DNA from: Turbatrix aceti
Taxonomy: Eukaryota; Nematoda; Chromadorea; Rhabditida; Panagrolaimidae
DNA length: 64,000 nt
NCBI GenBank assembly: GCA_963969345.1
Contig: OZ017769.1
Coordinates: forward strand, 10,729,725-10,793,724
Direction: 5' to 3'
Shown here: piece after piece, positions 49,429 to 61,191 of the stretch
Position numbering within the stretch: position 1 is the first letter of the stretch
How the letters are laid out: every line of letters begins with the position of its first letter
Notes under the pieces: model-generated
Told to the model about the DNA's origin: nothing
The model's input: only the letters and a program-made list of their open reading frames with translations
The model's database searches: none
Made by a program: the position numbers and the translations under genes

Positions 49429-50790
49429 TTAAAAGACACTCTGTGAGCCGATTTAGTATCGACGACCCCGTGATTTTACAACCCCCAAATATTTTGTGCC
49501 AAAGTTGTAGGTGGCCGGGGGGGAGGAACAGAAATAAATATAAAAAAAATTCTAGAAGCCGGATTCTGAAGATACGGCTTCTGGAAGTTTTTGACGTCAA
49601 ATTTTCAACTTGCTTCAAAAAATCAGATTTTTGGTTTACAGGGGTATCTTGGCACGAGAAATCGATTGGGGTACTCAGATTTTTTTAAAAACTTCCGATT
49701 TTTTTGGAATTATCGATTTTTGCATTTTTCTGGGTTTTTACCGTCACTTTTTGCCTATAGCTTCCGTATTTCTACTAGGAGCTCAGCGAGAGTGGTTACA
49801 TCTTGAAGCCCATTCATTTCTGAATCAGAGACAAAAAATGCAGAAAAATGTGGTGACTATTCGGTGACCATCCCCGGGCATTTATCGCGCGCACTTGACC
49901 AAAAAACGGTGAAAACAGCCTCAACTGACAAAAAGTAGTGCGCGCGCGCGTAAAAGGAGTCATGTTTAAAAAAATGCCCTGAAGCCAATTTTTGTTTTTT
50001 TTGTCAGCGGTCACCTGGGTAGGTTTGGGCATGTCCCAAAGATTGCTCTAAACTATTTGGCTGTTTAATCCGACTATATTACGCATTGTCATAGGCATTT
50101 AAAAAACATGAAAATTTAGAATGCCGTAACTCATTGCAAAATAATACCATATAAGGCATAAGTGGCTGAAAGCAATCTTTGGGACATGCCCAAACTTACA
50201 CAGGTGACCGCTGACAAAAAAAACAAAAATTGGCTTCAGGGCATGTTTTTAAACATGACTCCTTTTACGCGCGCGCGCGCTTCTTTTTGTCAGTTCACAC
50301 CGTTTTTTGTCAAGTGCGCGCGATAAATGCCAGGGGATGGTCACCGAATAGTCACCACTTTTTTCTGAATTTTTTATCACTGATTCAGAAATGAATGGGC
50401 TTCAAGATGTAACTACCCTCGCTGAGCTCCTAGTAGAAATACGGAAGCTACAGGCAAAAAGTGACGGTAAAAACCCAGAAAAATGCAAAAATCCATAATT
50501 CCAAAAAAATCAGAAGCTTTTAAAAAAATCTGAGTATCCCAATCGATTTTTCGTGCCAATATACCCCTGTATACCAAAAATCAGATTTTTTGAAACGTGT
50601 TGAAAATTTAACGTCGGAATCCTTCAGACGCCGTAACTCCAGAATCCGGCTTTTGGAATTTTTTTTATATTGTTTTCTGTTTCTCCCCCCCGGTGGCCTA
50701 CAACTTTGGCACAAAATATTTGGGGGTTGTAAAAACACGGGGTCGCGCCTTTCACCTTGTTCCTAAATCGGCTCACAGAGTGCGTCTTAA
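49429..50790. mobile_element. Long foldback element 2 flanked by TTAA, same tips as element 1
   Basis: TTAA at 49429-49432 and 50787-50790 bound a nearly complete palindrome with arms of about 49433-50050 and 50165-50786. The tips AAGACACTCTGTGAGCCG and GACGCACTCTGTGAGCCG match element 1, but the internal sequence differs. It contains alternating CG/GC runs (TGCGCGCGCGCG near 49939 and its mirror near 50270). No coding capacity is visible. Confidence 0.82.
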
Positions 50791-52631
50791 AAGAACAGGA
50801 CAGGTAGGTGTTCTACTAGCATGATACGAGTAAGAGTACGGGTGCTATTATAACTTTTTTATTGTTTCTTCAATTTGATCTTTTCGCCACCTCTCATCCC
50901 ATTGTTCGATCTCAAATTGAACGTGTTTTGGATAAAATACGGCTTGAATGATGAAAAAACGAAGAAGTGAAACGGTTTTATTTATATTCAAAAGTTGTCG
51001 GAGGTGCAGCGCAATAGATTATTGTACCATTTTTGAAGACTAAACAAATATCTGTGGCTGTTTTTTTTGTTTAACAGTTTTTCAGGGTTTTTTTAATTCT
51101 GACAAAAAAATTTTATCCGCAATTTGAAAAAAATATTTATAATAACTATTTTCACATGTGTAAAAACAACTTTAACTAAAAACCATAATTTTGTGTATTA
51201 TAAATAAATCACTCTTACGCCATAAATTAGTACGTTAGTTATCTTTTCCATCTGCGATCAGTTTTAACTGTAAAAATTTTTTTCCCGCGCTTTTTTTGCG
51301 TTTGATAGCACACAACAAATTTGGCGATTTTGTACTTGCGAACTGAAATTATAAACAAGTTTTTATTTTCAACGTTTTTGCCAAAAAAGTACAACAAAAA
51401 ACAAGATAATTTGTTTTTCGTGTTTTCGTTGCCGTGCAATTTTTGCCAAGCCAACGGACAACGACTGACGAAATCATCGTTGTCTAGAGGGAGTTTGCTA
51501 TGGCAACTAACTCCCTTTTTTGTTGTTCCCTCACCTTACATGGCCTCCCCTCCTTGCAAACCCCTCTTTTCCTTTCATCTGTCATCCATCTGGTTGTCCC
51601 GTCCCGTTGCTCGTACTACACGCCAGTCCGGCCAGGTCAGGCGAAAAATAGCCCTCCTCCACTTTGTCTGCCGTAGCCGTAGTAGTAGTTGTGGTTCTGG
51701 TTGTAGTTGCGATGCGACTGCTGCTAGATTTTGTAAACAAACAAACGACCACCTCGCTAGAAACGTATTTTTTAGTTGCGAATGTGTGCCGGCTTTTTTT
51801 TGTTGAGCGGTATAAGTGATTATCAGGGCAGTTGGCGCTCGCTGCGTGAAACAAAAAATGAAAATGTCACTTGCCAATTGTCCGGTACCCAAAGACGCGA
51901 ATCAAATGCCCAACGCACAAACTTTTGCACCTTAACAGAAAATTAACACTCGAAATCAGTTTCTGTTATTGGACGAATCTGGAAAAGAAACCAGCTGATT
52001 TATCAGCAAAGATTTTTTCATCTTCAAATGAATAGCATTCACGACATTAGTTTATTACTGCTTTTCTTACAAACATTTTTGCAGAAAACGTTTGTTTGTT
52101 CCAAAAAAAAGCTGTATTGTTTGGTGAAAGTTTTCGAGCATTTTATTACTACAAAATTTATCGTCCTCGTGGCATCAGTTTTTGTACTTCATTTCAATCT
52201 CATTTTCCGAAATTCAGTTTTTTACTGTTTACATCCTTATTTTCGTTTACATTGTCTAGTTAAAATGTTTTTTGTTCTAATGATTTAATGATTTCACTTT
52301 TCCTTGACCTTCCCAGCCTCCGACATGAGCCCATCCTCGTGTCATTCAAATTAGTAATGATCCGTGTTTATCAAAAAAATTATATCACGCAAAAAACCAT
52401 TTTGTACGCATTGTTATTTTTTAATTGGAAATTGCGTTTTTTTGCATCCGCCCGTGTTTTTTCATACTGTTTTCTAACATGAATGTACAGTTTACTTTTT
52501 CAGAATACAAAAAAACTGAATGGAAAGTTTTCTTGTTTGATACAAGCCGGATTAAAATTTAAACACAGTTATTATAACATTTTTAAATTCTAAACGTTAC
52601 TATTTGCGTACACTAGGGTTTGCGGGTTAAG

Positions 52632-52748
52632 CAAACACCTCTCGCTCGCTTCTACTCGGATGATTCTTCCTCGACGGACGATAACGAGGAAGCCGATGAC
52701 CTGCCAAGATTGTTCGCAAGCTTTTATGACCCCGTCAAGAGTGCCTAA
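52632..52748 (+). other. Orphan terminal exon, acidic
   Basis: After an AG at 52630-52631 the frame reads QTPLARFYSDDSSSTDDNEE, then ADDLPRLFASFYDPVKSA and a TAA. The composition looks like a real acidic C-terminus. I found no upstream exon. It could belong to a gene whose other exons lie in the gene-poor region, or be a relic. Confidence 0.35.
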
Positions 52749-52854
52749 ACCACGATCAATGTCCCAAATGTTCCCAGGTGAAAGAAGATGTCAGAAAAAA
52801 GAAATTCCGCGACAGAGGAGAAAAAGGATAACAGCTGAATATTTTACTTTCAAA

Positions 52855-55489
52855 ATGGATTTTTTATTTTGTATGATGGCATTATTTCTCACAGTTCTGA
52901 CGAATGGAGTAAGAAGTGAAGACGTCTTCTGTGGGTCACTAAAAATACACAAGCAGCAATGGTTGGATCGATCGGTGGTTACGCTGTCGTCTCAGACGAC
53001 CGGTGATTTGAAAGAATGCCTCGATTCTTGCTGCAAGATTCAGAGTTGGTTTTTTTGAGTTTTGCTGACTAAATCTTTTTGCAAAAGTTTGATGCACCGA
53101 TTTTATTATGGTCTCAATTTTTAGACAATAATTTTTAAAAATTTGAAAAAATATAACTTACAAAGTAATCCTTTTTTTTAATTTTTTGACGTTTTAAAAA
53201 AATGAATACTTGAAATTGCATTTGGAAGTTTTTTGCCTGTAGAATGATTTCTATCTGACGTCGCCGCGCGCCGTCAAGTAATACACACCCGTGTTTGAAA
53301 TTTTTTACCGATAAATATATTTTTTCTGTCGTTGTTTCTGTCAGTTTTTTTACAAGTCTGGCACTGACACTAAAAATGTTTAAAAAAAAGTGTTTGTTTC
53401 GTACAATCGTCATCATCCGTATACACGGCATGTCTTTTTTTCTCCGGCCGATGCCTAAAAAGGTCATCAGAGTATTAGAAAACCCGCGCAGTTTAATATT
53501 CGCAGTGAATTATTTTTTTTACAATGTTCCATAAAAATGAGCGCAGTGAAAAATTATACATACTAATCTTCTTCAAATTGTTTTATTTGTTTTTTGCAAC
53601 ACCAAGGACACGGCCCTAGCTGACAATGCATCCGGCCGTTAAAACCTATGACAAGAACCATCAATAGTTTTTTTTTTGAAAAAACACATTTTTCTAAGAT
53701 TTTTGATTATTGTCAAATGAGCTGTAAAATAGACGAAAAGTGGTATTCCGGCAAAAACCTTACGCGTGTGAAAGAGAAACTTTTTTTTGTTCGTAAAAGT
53801 CAAGTGGAAAAATGTGTAAAAATTTTTGATTTGGAGAAATCTTTAACCAAAAAATTGTATACTATAATATTCGAATCAAAGTCACTAGGAACAGTTTTTT
53901 TGTCTGAATTAAGAAAAAAACTTAAATTTAAGCATTTAAATGTTCAAATTATTGAACGTGTTGCAGTTATTATAATAAAATGACCCCGCATGCAAGGTTT
54001 TTATTTCACCAATCACCAGTTTTTATTTTTTATTTGTCTGTAACCTGCCATAGTTTCTTCAAAAAAATTCCCAATGCATGATGCACCACGCATGATTTGT
54101 GGTCATCATGCGTGCATAATAATCACAAAGAAAAAATTGTAAGGCAAAGAAATCTTTGTCGCACTCCGTTTGATGAGAAAATGAGAAACAAGGGGAGGGA
54201 GGAGGATTTAGTCTTCTTGCCGTCGTTTATCCCCAAATAAGCGGGTAAGATTGCGCGTCGCCGCGGCGCACCGACCGAGTGAGTATGTTTTTGTGTCGAA
54301 TATACTACGTTGTAGTTAGCAATCGACGTCGCGACGGGGGTCGGTGTCAATAATAATAAAAAATTTTCTTTGGCAAGGTAAACGATGTATTTAAAAGGTG
54401 ATGAAAAGATGAAAGTCGTATGTGCACTAATTATTTTGAAATTATTTTATGGTAGTGTGATCGACGAGATATGACTGTACGGTTAATTTATCTAAAAACC
54501 CCAAATTTGAGTAAATCCGCAAAAAAAAACTATAATTTTAAAAATTTACAGTATTGGAAAATTTTTTTATTTGACAGTGATGATGCTTTTTGGTAATGCT
54601 AAAATACATTTTGTTGTATTGTGCTACTCAAAACAGGCAATAACACATGGTTCCGTCTTCGCAAAAAAATTTATTCGGTGATTTATTTTTTAGCATCAAA
54701 AATTTAATTTAAATTAAATTGACAAAAAACTAAAAAACTACGGCACTGAAAAACATCTCGCGGTTAAAAAAACATTTTCAGACTGCAACGCCGTCACCTA
54801 CATCGGATTCATGTCAAATTCGACGCTAGAAGATGGCGGCCCAAACTGTCTGCTGTTCACGTGCCAGACCCCCTCCGCATGTGTTGCCGTGGATCGACCG
54901 ATAGCCAACGATGGCGTAGTCAGCGTCGTCATCGATCGAACTGTTGACAGGTCGTCCAGCGAAGCAAACAACACCGTTACTGTTGAACCAACGGTCTGTG
55001 AAAAATATTGACGGTGAAAAAGAAATCGAAAAATGTTTTTAGGATAATGGGATTTTGAATTCTGGATCGGTACTTCCGTCGTCACCAGATGACGACATTG
55101 ATTTCGGTTCAGAATCAGGCCCAACTCGATTTCCCCTACCTCCCACTCCGGATTACAGCAATTTGATTGAGACCACAAAAAATCTCGATAACGATAGATC
55201 AGGTCGGACAGAAGATGAAACCCGCTACGCTACCCCGGCTCCCAGTGAAGATACCGACGGTGTCCACGCGTCGACGCTGCCGTCTTCGCCCTTCTACTTC
55301 CTTCACGTCACACCTGTCTGGGCCGTGGGGTTGGCTATCACGCTGGCGATTGCCTTTGTCGGGGTCAACGTCGTCCTGCTCTGCGCGTACTGCTGCTACC
55401 GTCAGCACCGTGGCAGGGCGAGGTCGGAGAACTTTACGATCAATCCAATCAAGACACCGACCCTTCATGCTTTCAATCCGACCACTTAG
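52855..55489 (+). CDS. MANSC-like, single-pass type I membrane protein
   Basis: Exons 52855-53044, 54782-54993 and 55043-55489 fit in phase and give 282 residues. A signal peptide (MDFLFCMMALFLTVLTNGVR) precedes a Cys-rich ectodomain: C-x-S, KECLDSCC, then C-NAVTYIGF, CLLFTC and C, the seven-cysteine MANSC pattern. A Ser/Thr/Pro/Asp-rich stalk follows. A TM helix near residues 225-255 (WAVGLAITLAIAFVGVNVVL) is followed by CCYRQHRGR, a palmitoylation-prone stop-transfer. The short cytoplasmic tail ends in FNPTT. Related animal proteins are cell-surface adhesion or receptor accessory proteins; the role here is unknown. Intron 1 is 1.7 kb, and an open stretch inside it (53648-53983) has no recognisable domain. 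Confidence 0.82.
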
Positions 55490-56128
55490 TTGTCTGGAGC
55501 AAAGGTAGGCGTGCTCGGGTTTTTTGGTTCAAAAAGTTAAAGGATGGTTTTTTTAGGAAAACTTTGAACTAAACGGGTCGCACAGTCAACGGGTATTATG
55601 GAACTTATTTTCACTCACGTCAGCTCTACATTTTAACAAACATAAACTAAAAGTTGTATTTTTTTTCCATTTTTCTCATTGATATATTTTTACACTGTGT
55701 TGTAGATTTTTATCGTGTTTGTGCATTTTTGAATTGAATTCTGTATAAACTTTTACAATATGAAAAAAACATGAAATTTATTAAGGTTTATCACGGTGTG
55801 CGAATTTTATTCAGGGATGTTTTTCGTCAGAGAAGACAAAAAAAACAGTGACAATGATTGATAAGTATTTTTAAATCAGTGTGCAAGGACGTGAAAAAAA
55901 CGACACGGTTAAACAGATGACAGATATGACATACGCGTCCTTGAAGTTTTACTGAAAAGATGCTCAGATTTCGATATTGTGATCACATACGTGTGCAAAA
56001 CGCTGCTTTGTATTGCGATATTTTATTTTTATTTTATTTAAATCACCGCACCTCACTCATATCAGTGGTTCTGCTTGGTCACAGTCTAAATATTTCACGC
56101 CCTGCTACATCAGTTCGCACTTTGAAAA
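55490..56128. other. Intergenic region, no gene seen
   Basis: AT-rich sequence between the MANSC-type gene and fragment H. I see no repeats or coding exons in it. Confidence 0.45.
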
Positions 56129-56753
56129 ATGTCGTCGTTGCCGTCCAACCTTGCGTCAATCAATAAAGCTATCGAAAGAATCAGAGGTACTACATTTTTG
56201 TATATCTGATACCCTTTTTTGGTATTTTTTTGAATGATTTGATATGCATTAGAAAAAGGTATCATGATGTGATACCAGATTATTTCAAAAATAAGCTGAT
56301 AATATGATATTAGCTTGGTTTTATCATAATAAAAACGATTTTGACCATCATGATACCATGTTGATTGTTCAAATTTCAACCTGACTAATAAGATCCTGAA
56401 CATTTACAGATTCCATGGCAAAAACAGCTGTAGATTCTGATGATTTCGAAAAATGCCACGAAACGATGATCACTTTGATGAAACGAAAAAAGCTACTCAC
56501 TACGTATTCCTCCGAAATCCTGAAACGCGTCGATGAAATCAATCAGAGAATTGATAGCCGTGTCAACGAATTGGAAGACGAACGGAAAGAGCTGTTAGCA
56601 AATGTTTATCACGAATACGATGACAAGCTGGCCAAATTGCCTAAAATTGATGAGGTTGAGGTTAAAGAAGACTTCTTAATTGGAAACGCTGTTCCAAAAG
56701 TGGACGCTGGCTGTGAGGTATCGCCTACTTTTTTTTGGAAAATCCCGCCCTGA
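56129..56753 (+). pseudogene. Family fragment H: head of a coiled-coil / Cys-rich family gene
   Basis: Exon 56129-56186 is exactly 58 nt (MSSLPSNLASINKAIERIR) with a phase-1 intron. Exon 56410-56753 encodes the coiled-coil segment (MITLMKRKKLL, RVNELEDERKELLANVYHEY, LAKLPKI), then loses similarity and stops. It is of A/B type by the RKKLLTTY and DKLAKLP motifs. No core or Cys exon follows. It could still make a protein of about 133 residues. Confidence 0.68.
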
Positions 56754-58373
56754 GCCAAACCCCGAAATGTAAACTGATGATGCTGGGAAAAATTCTTTCC
56801 GGTGAAATTCCGATTCTAAAATCGTGTTGAGAACCCTGAAAACTGCATATTTCACAACTTGATCTTTTTGTGCATAAACATGTTTATAAACTCTTGAATG
56901 CTCTTGAATTTGTGTGATGAACCGGATTTGACTCTGATTTGTTATCCGAGATTAAATCAGTTTTGTCAAAGAAGAGATATTATTGATTGTGAATTTTTAA
57001 CATGAAAACTGGTGAGTGCGAGTGATAAAAAGGCATTTGTTCATTGCTAGCCCAAGGTGTACGAAACGTGCGTTTACAGCTCTGTACATTTGCAAATCGA
57101 TGTTTACAGTGATATACAGTAGTTGGAAGTTTACGAATGAAATATATAGACAAAAACGGGAATGTGCAAAAAAATACAGAGACGAACGAAAATATATAAA
57201 ATTTACAGCTGAAAAATTGGAACATTTCACGTTGAAAACTCTGAAATTGACAGCTAATTTTTGCATACGTTTGCAAGCATTTTGTTGAAATTTTTTCTCG
57301 GTTTTTTCAAACTACATAGATTTGATTATCTCGATGATAAAGAAGATGTCGAATTAGTTGCAAAAAAATGAATTTTGGGCCAAATTAGGAATTTTTTACT
57401 TTTTCAAATAAGATTTGTAATTAGAATAACATTTGAGCATTTTGATGTGTTTTTTGGAATTGTGGGACAATTTTTGATAAAAATCAAGTAGGGTTCGGAA
57501 GAAAAAATCCACAGATCTTCAAAATGCCGAGAAAAAGCTAAAAAGTTCAGTACAGATTAAAAACTAAATTTACTTTCGAATGGAATACTCAGTTTTTTGA
57601 TATCAAATCGATAAATGGCCGAAAAAACGTTGTTTTTTTTAACTTTAAAAAATTCGGAACCTTTTCGAACATTGATTAAAAAGTTAACATCACCAGTTAA
57701 AAGAGCGGTATCTTTTTTATCCACAGTGAAATTTTCAGACACTTACCATACCTTATGGGCATACAGTAGCGATTCTCCCGAACCCTACTTGTTCCAACGC
57801 TTGAGGCTATGAAGTAAAGCACTGTTTAACAAATCGAAATAGAAAATCTTGTAAGAAATTTTTCGGTCTACAGAATGGTGTAACTCCCGAATTTTTATCT
57901 ATTTTTTTGGCTTCGCAATTTTAATTCGCGCAACATACACTCGTTTTTGGTAGCAAATTTTCGAAAATCGAAATTTAAAAAGGGGGGTCTGAAGGAAAAA
58001 TCGTCATTTCTATTTAACGCAAATTTAGAAATATTTATGTTTTTTTTATAACGTTATGTAATTTTTGCTTCATCCGTTGGCGTTCTGTCACAAGTTCAAC
58101 GCGAAAGACGTCAAGAACATGTAAATTCATAGATCTGTACATAGACAAATCGTAAACTTCCAACCGCTGTATTGGTCTGTATTGCAAATATACAGCGACT
58201 GTAAATCGCGTTCACAGTCGACCATGGGAGCGCTTTTTTTCACGTCGCCTAGCCAATACAGCTGCAGCTGCAGCTGCGCTTGATTTTCCGACGTTCATTT
58301 CCTTTTCTTTGTTTGATTACTTGTTAGCTACCTGGTATACGTACAACTGCTGGCTGCATGCAATCGATGGAAA
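56754..58373. other. Intergenic region with nested inverted repeats
   Basis: Two nested inverted pairs stand out. The outer arms (about 57060-57165 and 58115-58240) share GTTGGAAGTTTACGA and TAGACAAA. The inner arms (57484-57500 and 57770-57793) are CAAGTAGGGTTCGG against CCGAACCCTACTTG. CCGAACCCTACTT occurs again near 62689. These look like remnants of transposons with terminal inverted repeats. No gene is supported. Confidence 0.45.
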
Positions 58374-60172
58374 ATGGCTGAACGATACGAAAATATTCTG
58401 GCTTTTTGGTGGGTTTTATAACTTCTTTGGAGTTTCGGGAGTTGAATGAGTTTTTTTCGTTAAAGGATTCTGGGGCTGTGTAACAACTTTGCCTACAGCG
58501 TGATGCTCTCCGCAGCCAAGGATATCCTGGAGGTGGGTCACGATCACACGCTGAACGGCACGGTGCCGTCCCTGCCTCCTGACGATGGAAGGGCATGTCC
58601 GGAGAATTCGACGTCGATCCACTGCTCTCCGATCTCCACTGGATCCATCCTGCTAGCTGACATTATGCCGTCGTTTTTTCTTCAACTTTTTGCGCCATTT
58701 TTCTTTCATCAAATCCATTACAGGTTTTTTTTGAGGGTGTTTTGGAGGGGGTAAAAAGTTTTTTTTAGAATCCGGCATGTCATGGTTGTCTGCCTTCAAA
58801 TTGCGGCATTTGTCACCGTATCAATGAGTCCGTCACTTTTTGTTGGCATTGGCGGAGTCGTACTTGCTAGCTTGGGTTCTGGACTCGGTGAAGTCACTCT
58901 GCTGTCGTTGGCTTCGCATTTTCATGGGTTTGTTTTTTTTCGTTCTGGAACGATTTTTTTTTCTAATACGAAAATTTTTTGGTACAAAACATTGTTTTAC
59001 GAACGAAATTTTATCTCGACGCGAAAATAGATTTCTTAGAACGAAAACTTTCTTAACACGAAAATTTATTTTATATTTTCTTGAAAAGCATTTTTTTAAA
59101 TGATATCATTTTTTTGTAAAATATATTTTGTCTGGACACGAAAAAATGTTTCAACGCGCATGTTACGGTTTTTAGCGACGTAATCGACGCCTGGTCCTCC
59201 GGAACCGGTGGAGCCGGTCTCTTCGCTGCCCTCACCTATGCCATCCTGACAGATCGTCGACTCATCGGTCTCACACCCCAGAACACTCTCCTCTGCATGC
59301 TCGTCGTTCCGGCAGTTTTCTTTCTGACCTACTTTTACCTCCTAAAAATCCCGGCCGGCACTCCCGGATCACCCGGTCAGGTTCGGCGTCACCGAGAATC
59401 TGAAGAAGATAACCTTCTGCAGTCCGATGAATCCCCACCAACCCCAGAAAACGCCCCTCTCCCAGTCGAGACCCCGACCAGGCATCTGACTTTCGCAGAC
59501 CGTCTCCAGATGACCAAGCCTCTGTTCAAGTTCATGATCCCCCTCGCGCTGGTCTACTTCGCGGAGTATTTCATCAACCAGGGCCTCGTCGAGCTCATCG
59601 TCTTCGACTGCGCGCACGGCTTTGGCCTCGGACAGTTCAGCCAGTACAGGTGGTACCAGGTGACCTACCAGCTGGGCGTCTTCGTCTCCAGGTCGTCGTC
59701 GAGAATCGTTCCTCTCCATTCGAAGGCTCTTCCCGTGGTTGCTGGACTTCAGATCATCAATGCAGTGGTTTTTTACCAGGAAGCCATTTGGTCTTTTCTA
59801 CCGCATATCGCGATTGTTTTTGGGTTCATATTTTTCGAAGGCCTTCTCGGGGGCTCCGCCTACGTCAATACCTTCAGGGCTGTTCATCGATCGGTGGGTT
59901 CCTAAAACAGTTTTTATTGGGATAATTTTTTTCTTGCTTGAAAAATTTAATGCGAAAAAAGGGAAAAAAACAAGCAAAATTAAGGACAAAAATTTTTTCT
60001 TGACGTTTGTTTTTGTTTTTGATCAGCGTTTTTTTTTCAGATATCGGAAACGGCACGCGAATTCAGCATGTCATTTGTGGCTCTCGCAAATTCGACGGGT
60101 ATCGTAGCGGCTGGCTTCCTTGCTATACCTATTCACAATTTTATATGCTCCAAACGTGGTATCACTTTTTGA
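58374..60172 (+). CDS. CLN3: CLN3 (battenin) orthologue, lysosomal membrane protein
   Basis: Exons 58374-58408, 58466-58723, 58769-58927, 59176-59893 and 60041-60172 fit in phase and give 433 residues, near the usual length of about 440. Landmarks: FWILGLCNNFAYSVMLSAAK at the first TM helix, a luminal loop with NGT and NST glycosylation sites, GSGLGEVTLLSL, SSGTGGAGLFAALTY, a charged central loop, LVYFAEYFINQGLVE, QYRWYQVTYQLGVFVSRSS, FFEGLLGGSAYVNTF and AREFSMSF near the end. In animals CLN3 sits in lysosomes and is needed for export of glycerophosphodiesters. The C-terminus (ICSKRGITF) lacks the CaaX-like prenylation motif of the vertebrate protein. Confidence 0.96.
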
Positions 60173-60924
60173 CTTGTTTCAAATTGCTGGATATTTTGTG
60201 ATAAATGATTTCATCGAATGGCATTGAGGTTTTTCACGAAATCGGGCAATTTTTGTTAAACGTCAATACTTTTGATGAACGTCGCTGATTATCGTCTCTG
60301 CCCACGTTTGTTGTCTGTCCGTCGGTGCGCGTGCCGACCGAGACGCTATCGTGACTACTGTGCTGCTTACTGTACCTGCAAACAACATTTTTTACAAAAT
60401 AATTGAATCTGAATCTTGAAGTTGCAAAAAGTCGGGCGAAGAAAACGACTAATGACAAAAAAATTCAACGCTTGAATCAAAGTAATAATTTAAAATTTAA
60501 AATAATTAAAAAAAAATTTTTTGTTAATTTTTAAAAAATTTTTTTTGCCAAACTTTACTTTGTGAAAGTAAATGTATCTGTACAGTTACAGTTAGTCTTT
60601 TTTGCTCTACAGCATAATTAATTTCACTCAAATGTGCACTATTTTACGAATATTTTTTACAACATCCGAGGTTTATTTAGGATAGGATCATCCGAAATAT
60701 CAGATCGGATCGTCCGAATCTTCGGATAACGGATGAAGCTTTATCGGCGGCGTGTGCCAATCAGGCTTTTTTGATAACCGGGGTATTCATTCTGCCTTTT
60801 TTACCGAAAATAAATAACATGCCAACCAGAGAAAAAAACCACACCATCGCCATCGCCAACAAACAGATTAGCCGTAACAATGGACAAATGTGGGTCGGGA
60901 AAACATTTCACAGAAACACACAAA
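60173..60924. other. Intergenic region, no gene seen
   Basis: It contains A/T-rich runs and a GGATC/ATCCGA-rich stretch at 60675-60735. A similar motif cluster occurs near 38030-38275, which may be a dispersed repeat. No exon is supported. Confidence 0.4.
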
Positions 60925-61191
60925 TCAAAATTCCAAATCAAGGCTTTGGAGGAGTTGTAGAATGTCGTCACGAAGTCCAGAAACCGGACAGGAGCAAACA
61001 TCTTGGTGGGCCCGGAAGCATTCGGCGGTGTAGCAGTAGGCGTTGCAGGTTGGGCAAATTCTCAGTTTCTGCTCAGACAGGACTTTCCGACACTTGGCGT
61101 CGTCACCGGTGCGCTGGCAAATGGGACAGGTCAGTTCGCAGACGTGGTCTTTTGGTAAGTAACGGAAACACTGCTGGCAGATGGGTTCGTA
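60925..61191 (-). pseudogene. Family fragment I: isolated Cys-rich last exon
   Basis: The 267-nt exon has the same length as the last exons of B and G. After a TTTTTAG acceptor it reads CQQC, FRYLP, CELTCPICQRTGDD, CPTC, C, C-x3-H-x3-C and ends DDILQLLQSLDLEF then TGA. FRYLP and the AHQDVC ending place it with A and B. No core or coiled-coil exon lies upstream on the minus strand. It is therefore an orphan tail. Confidence 0.72.

Larger units (their letters stand above)
37970..52631. other. 14.7-kb gene-poor region
   Basis: I find no gene with domain or splice support. It holds a LINE 3' end (39177-39334, related scrap near 41456-41540), inverted repeats near 46 kb, a poly-C run near 45770-45782, and two TTAA-flanked foldback elements (47362-50790). 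A minus-strand open stretch at 39454-39675 has six Cys and a coding feel (MPWVGIIDADGEC) but no partner exons. Parts may be long introns of a gene whose last exon is at 52632-52748. Confidence 0.45.

Noticed and set aside
53648..53983. 111-codon frame inside the long intron of the MANSC-type gene
   Set aside because: Lys/Phe-rich AT-driven composition, no domain recognised and no splice context. A transposon remnant is possible but unsupported.
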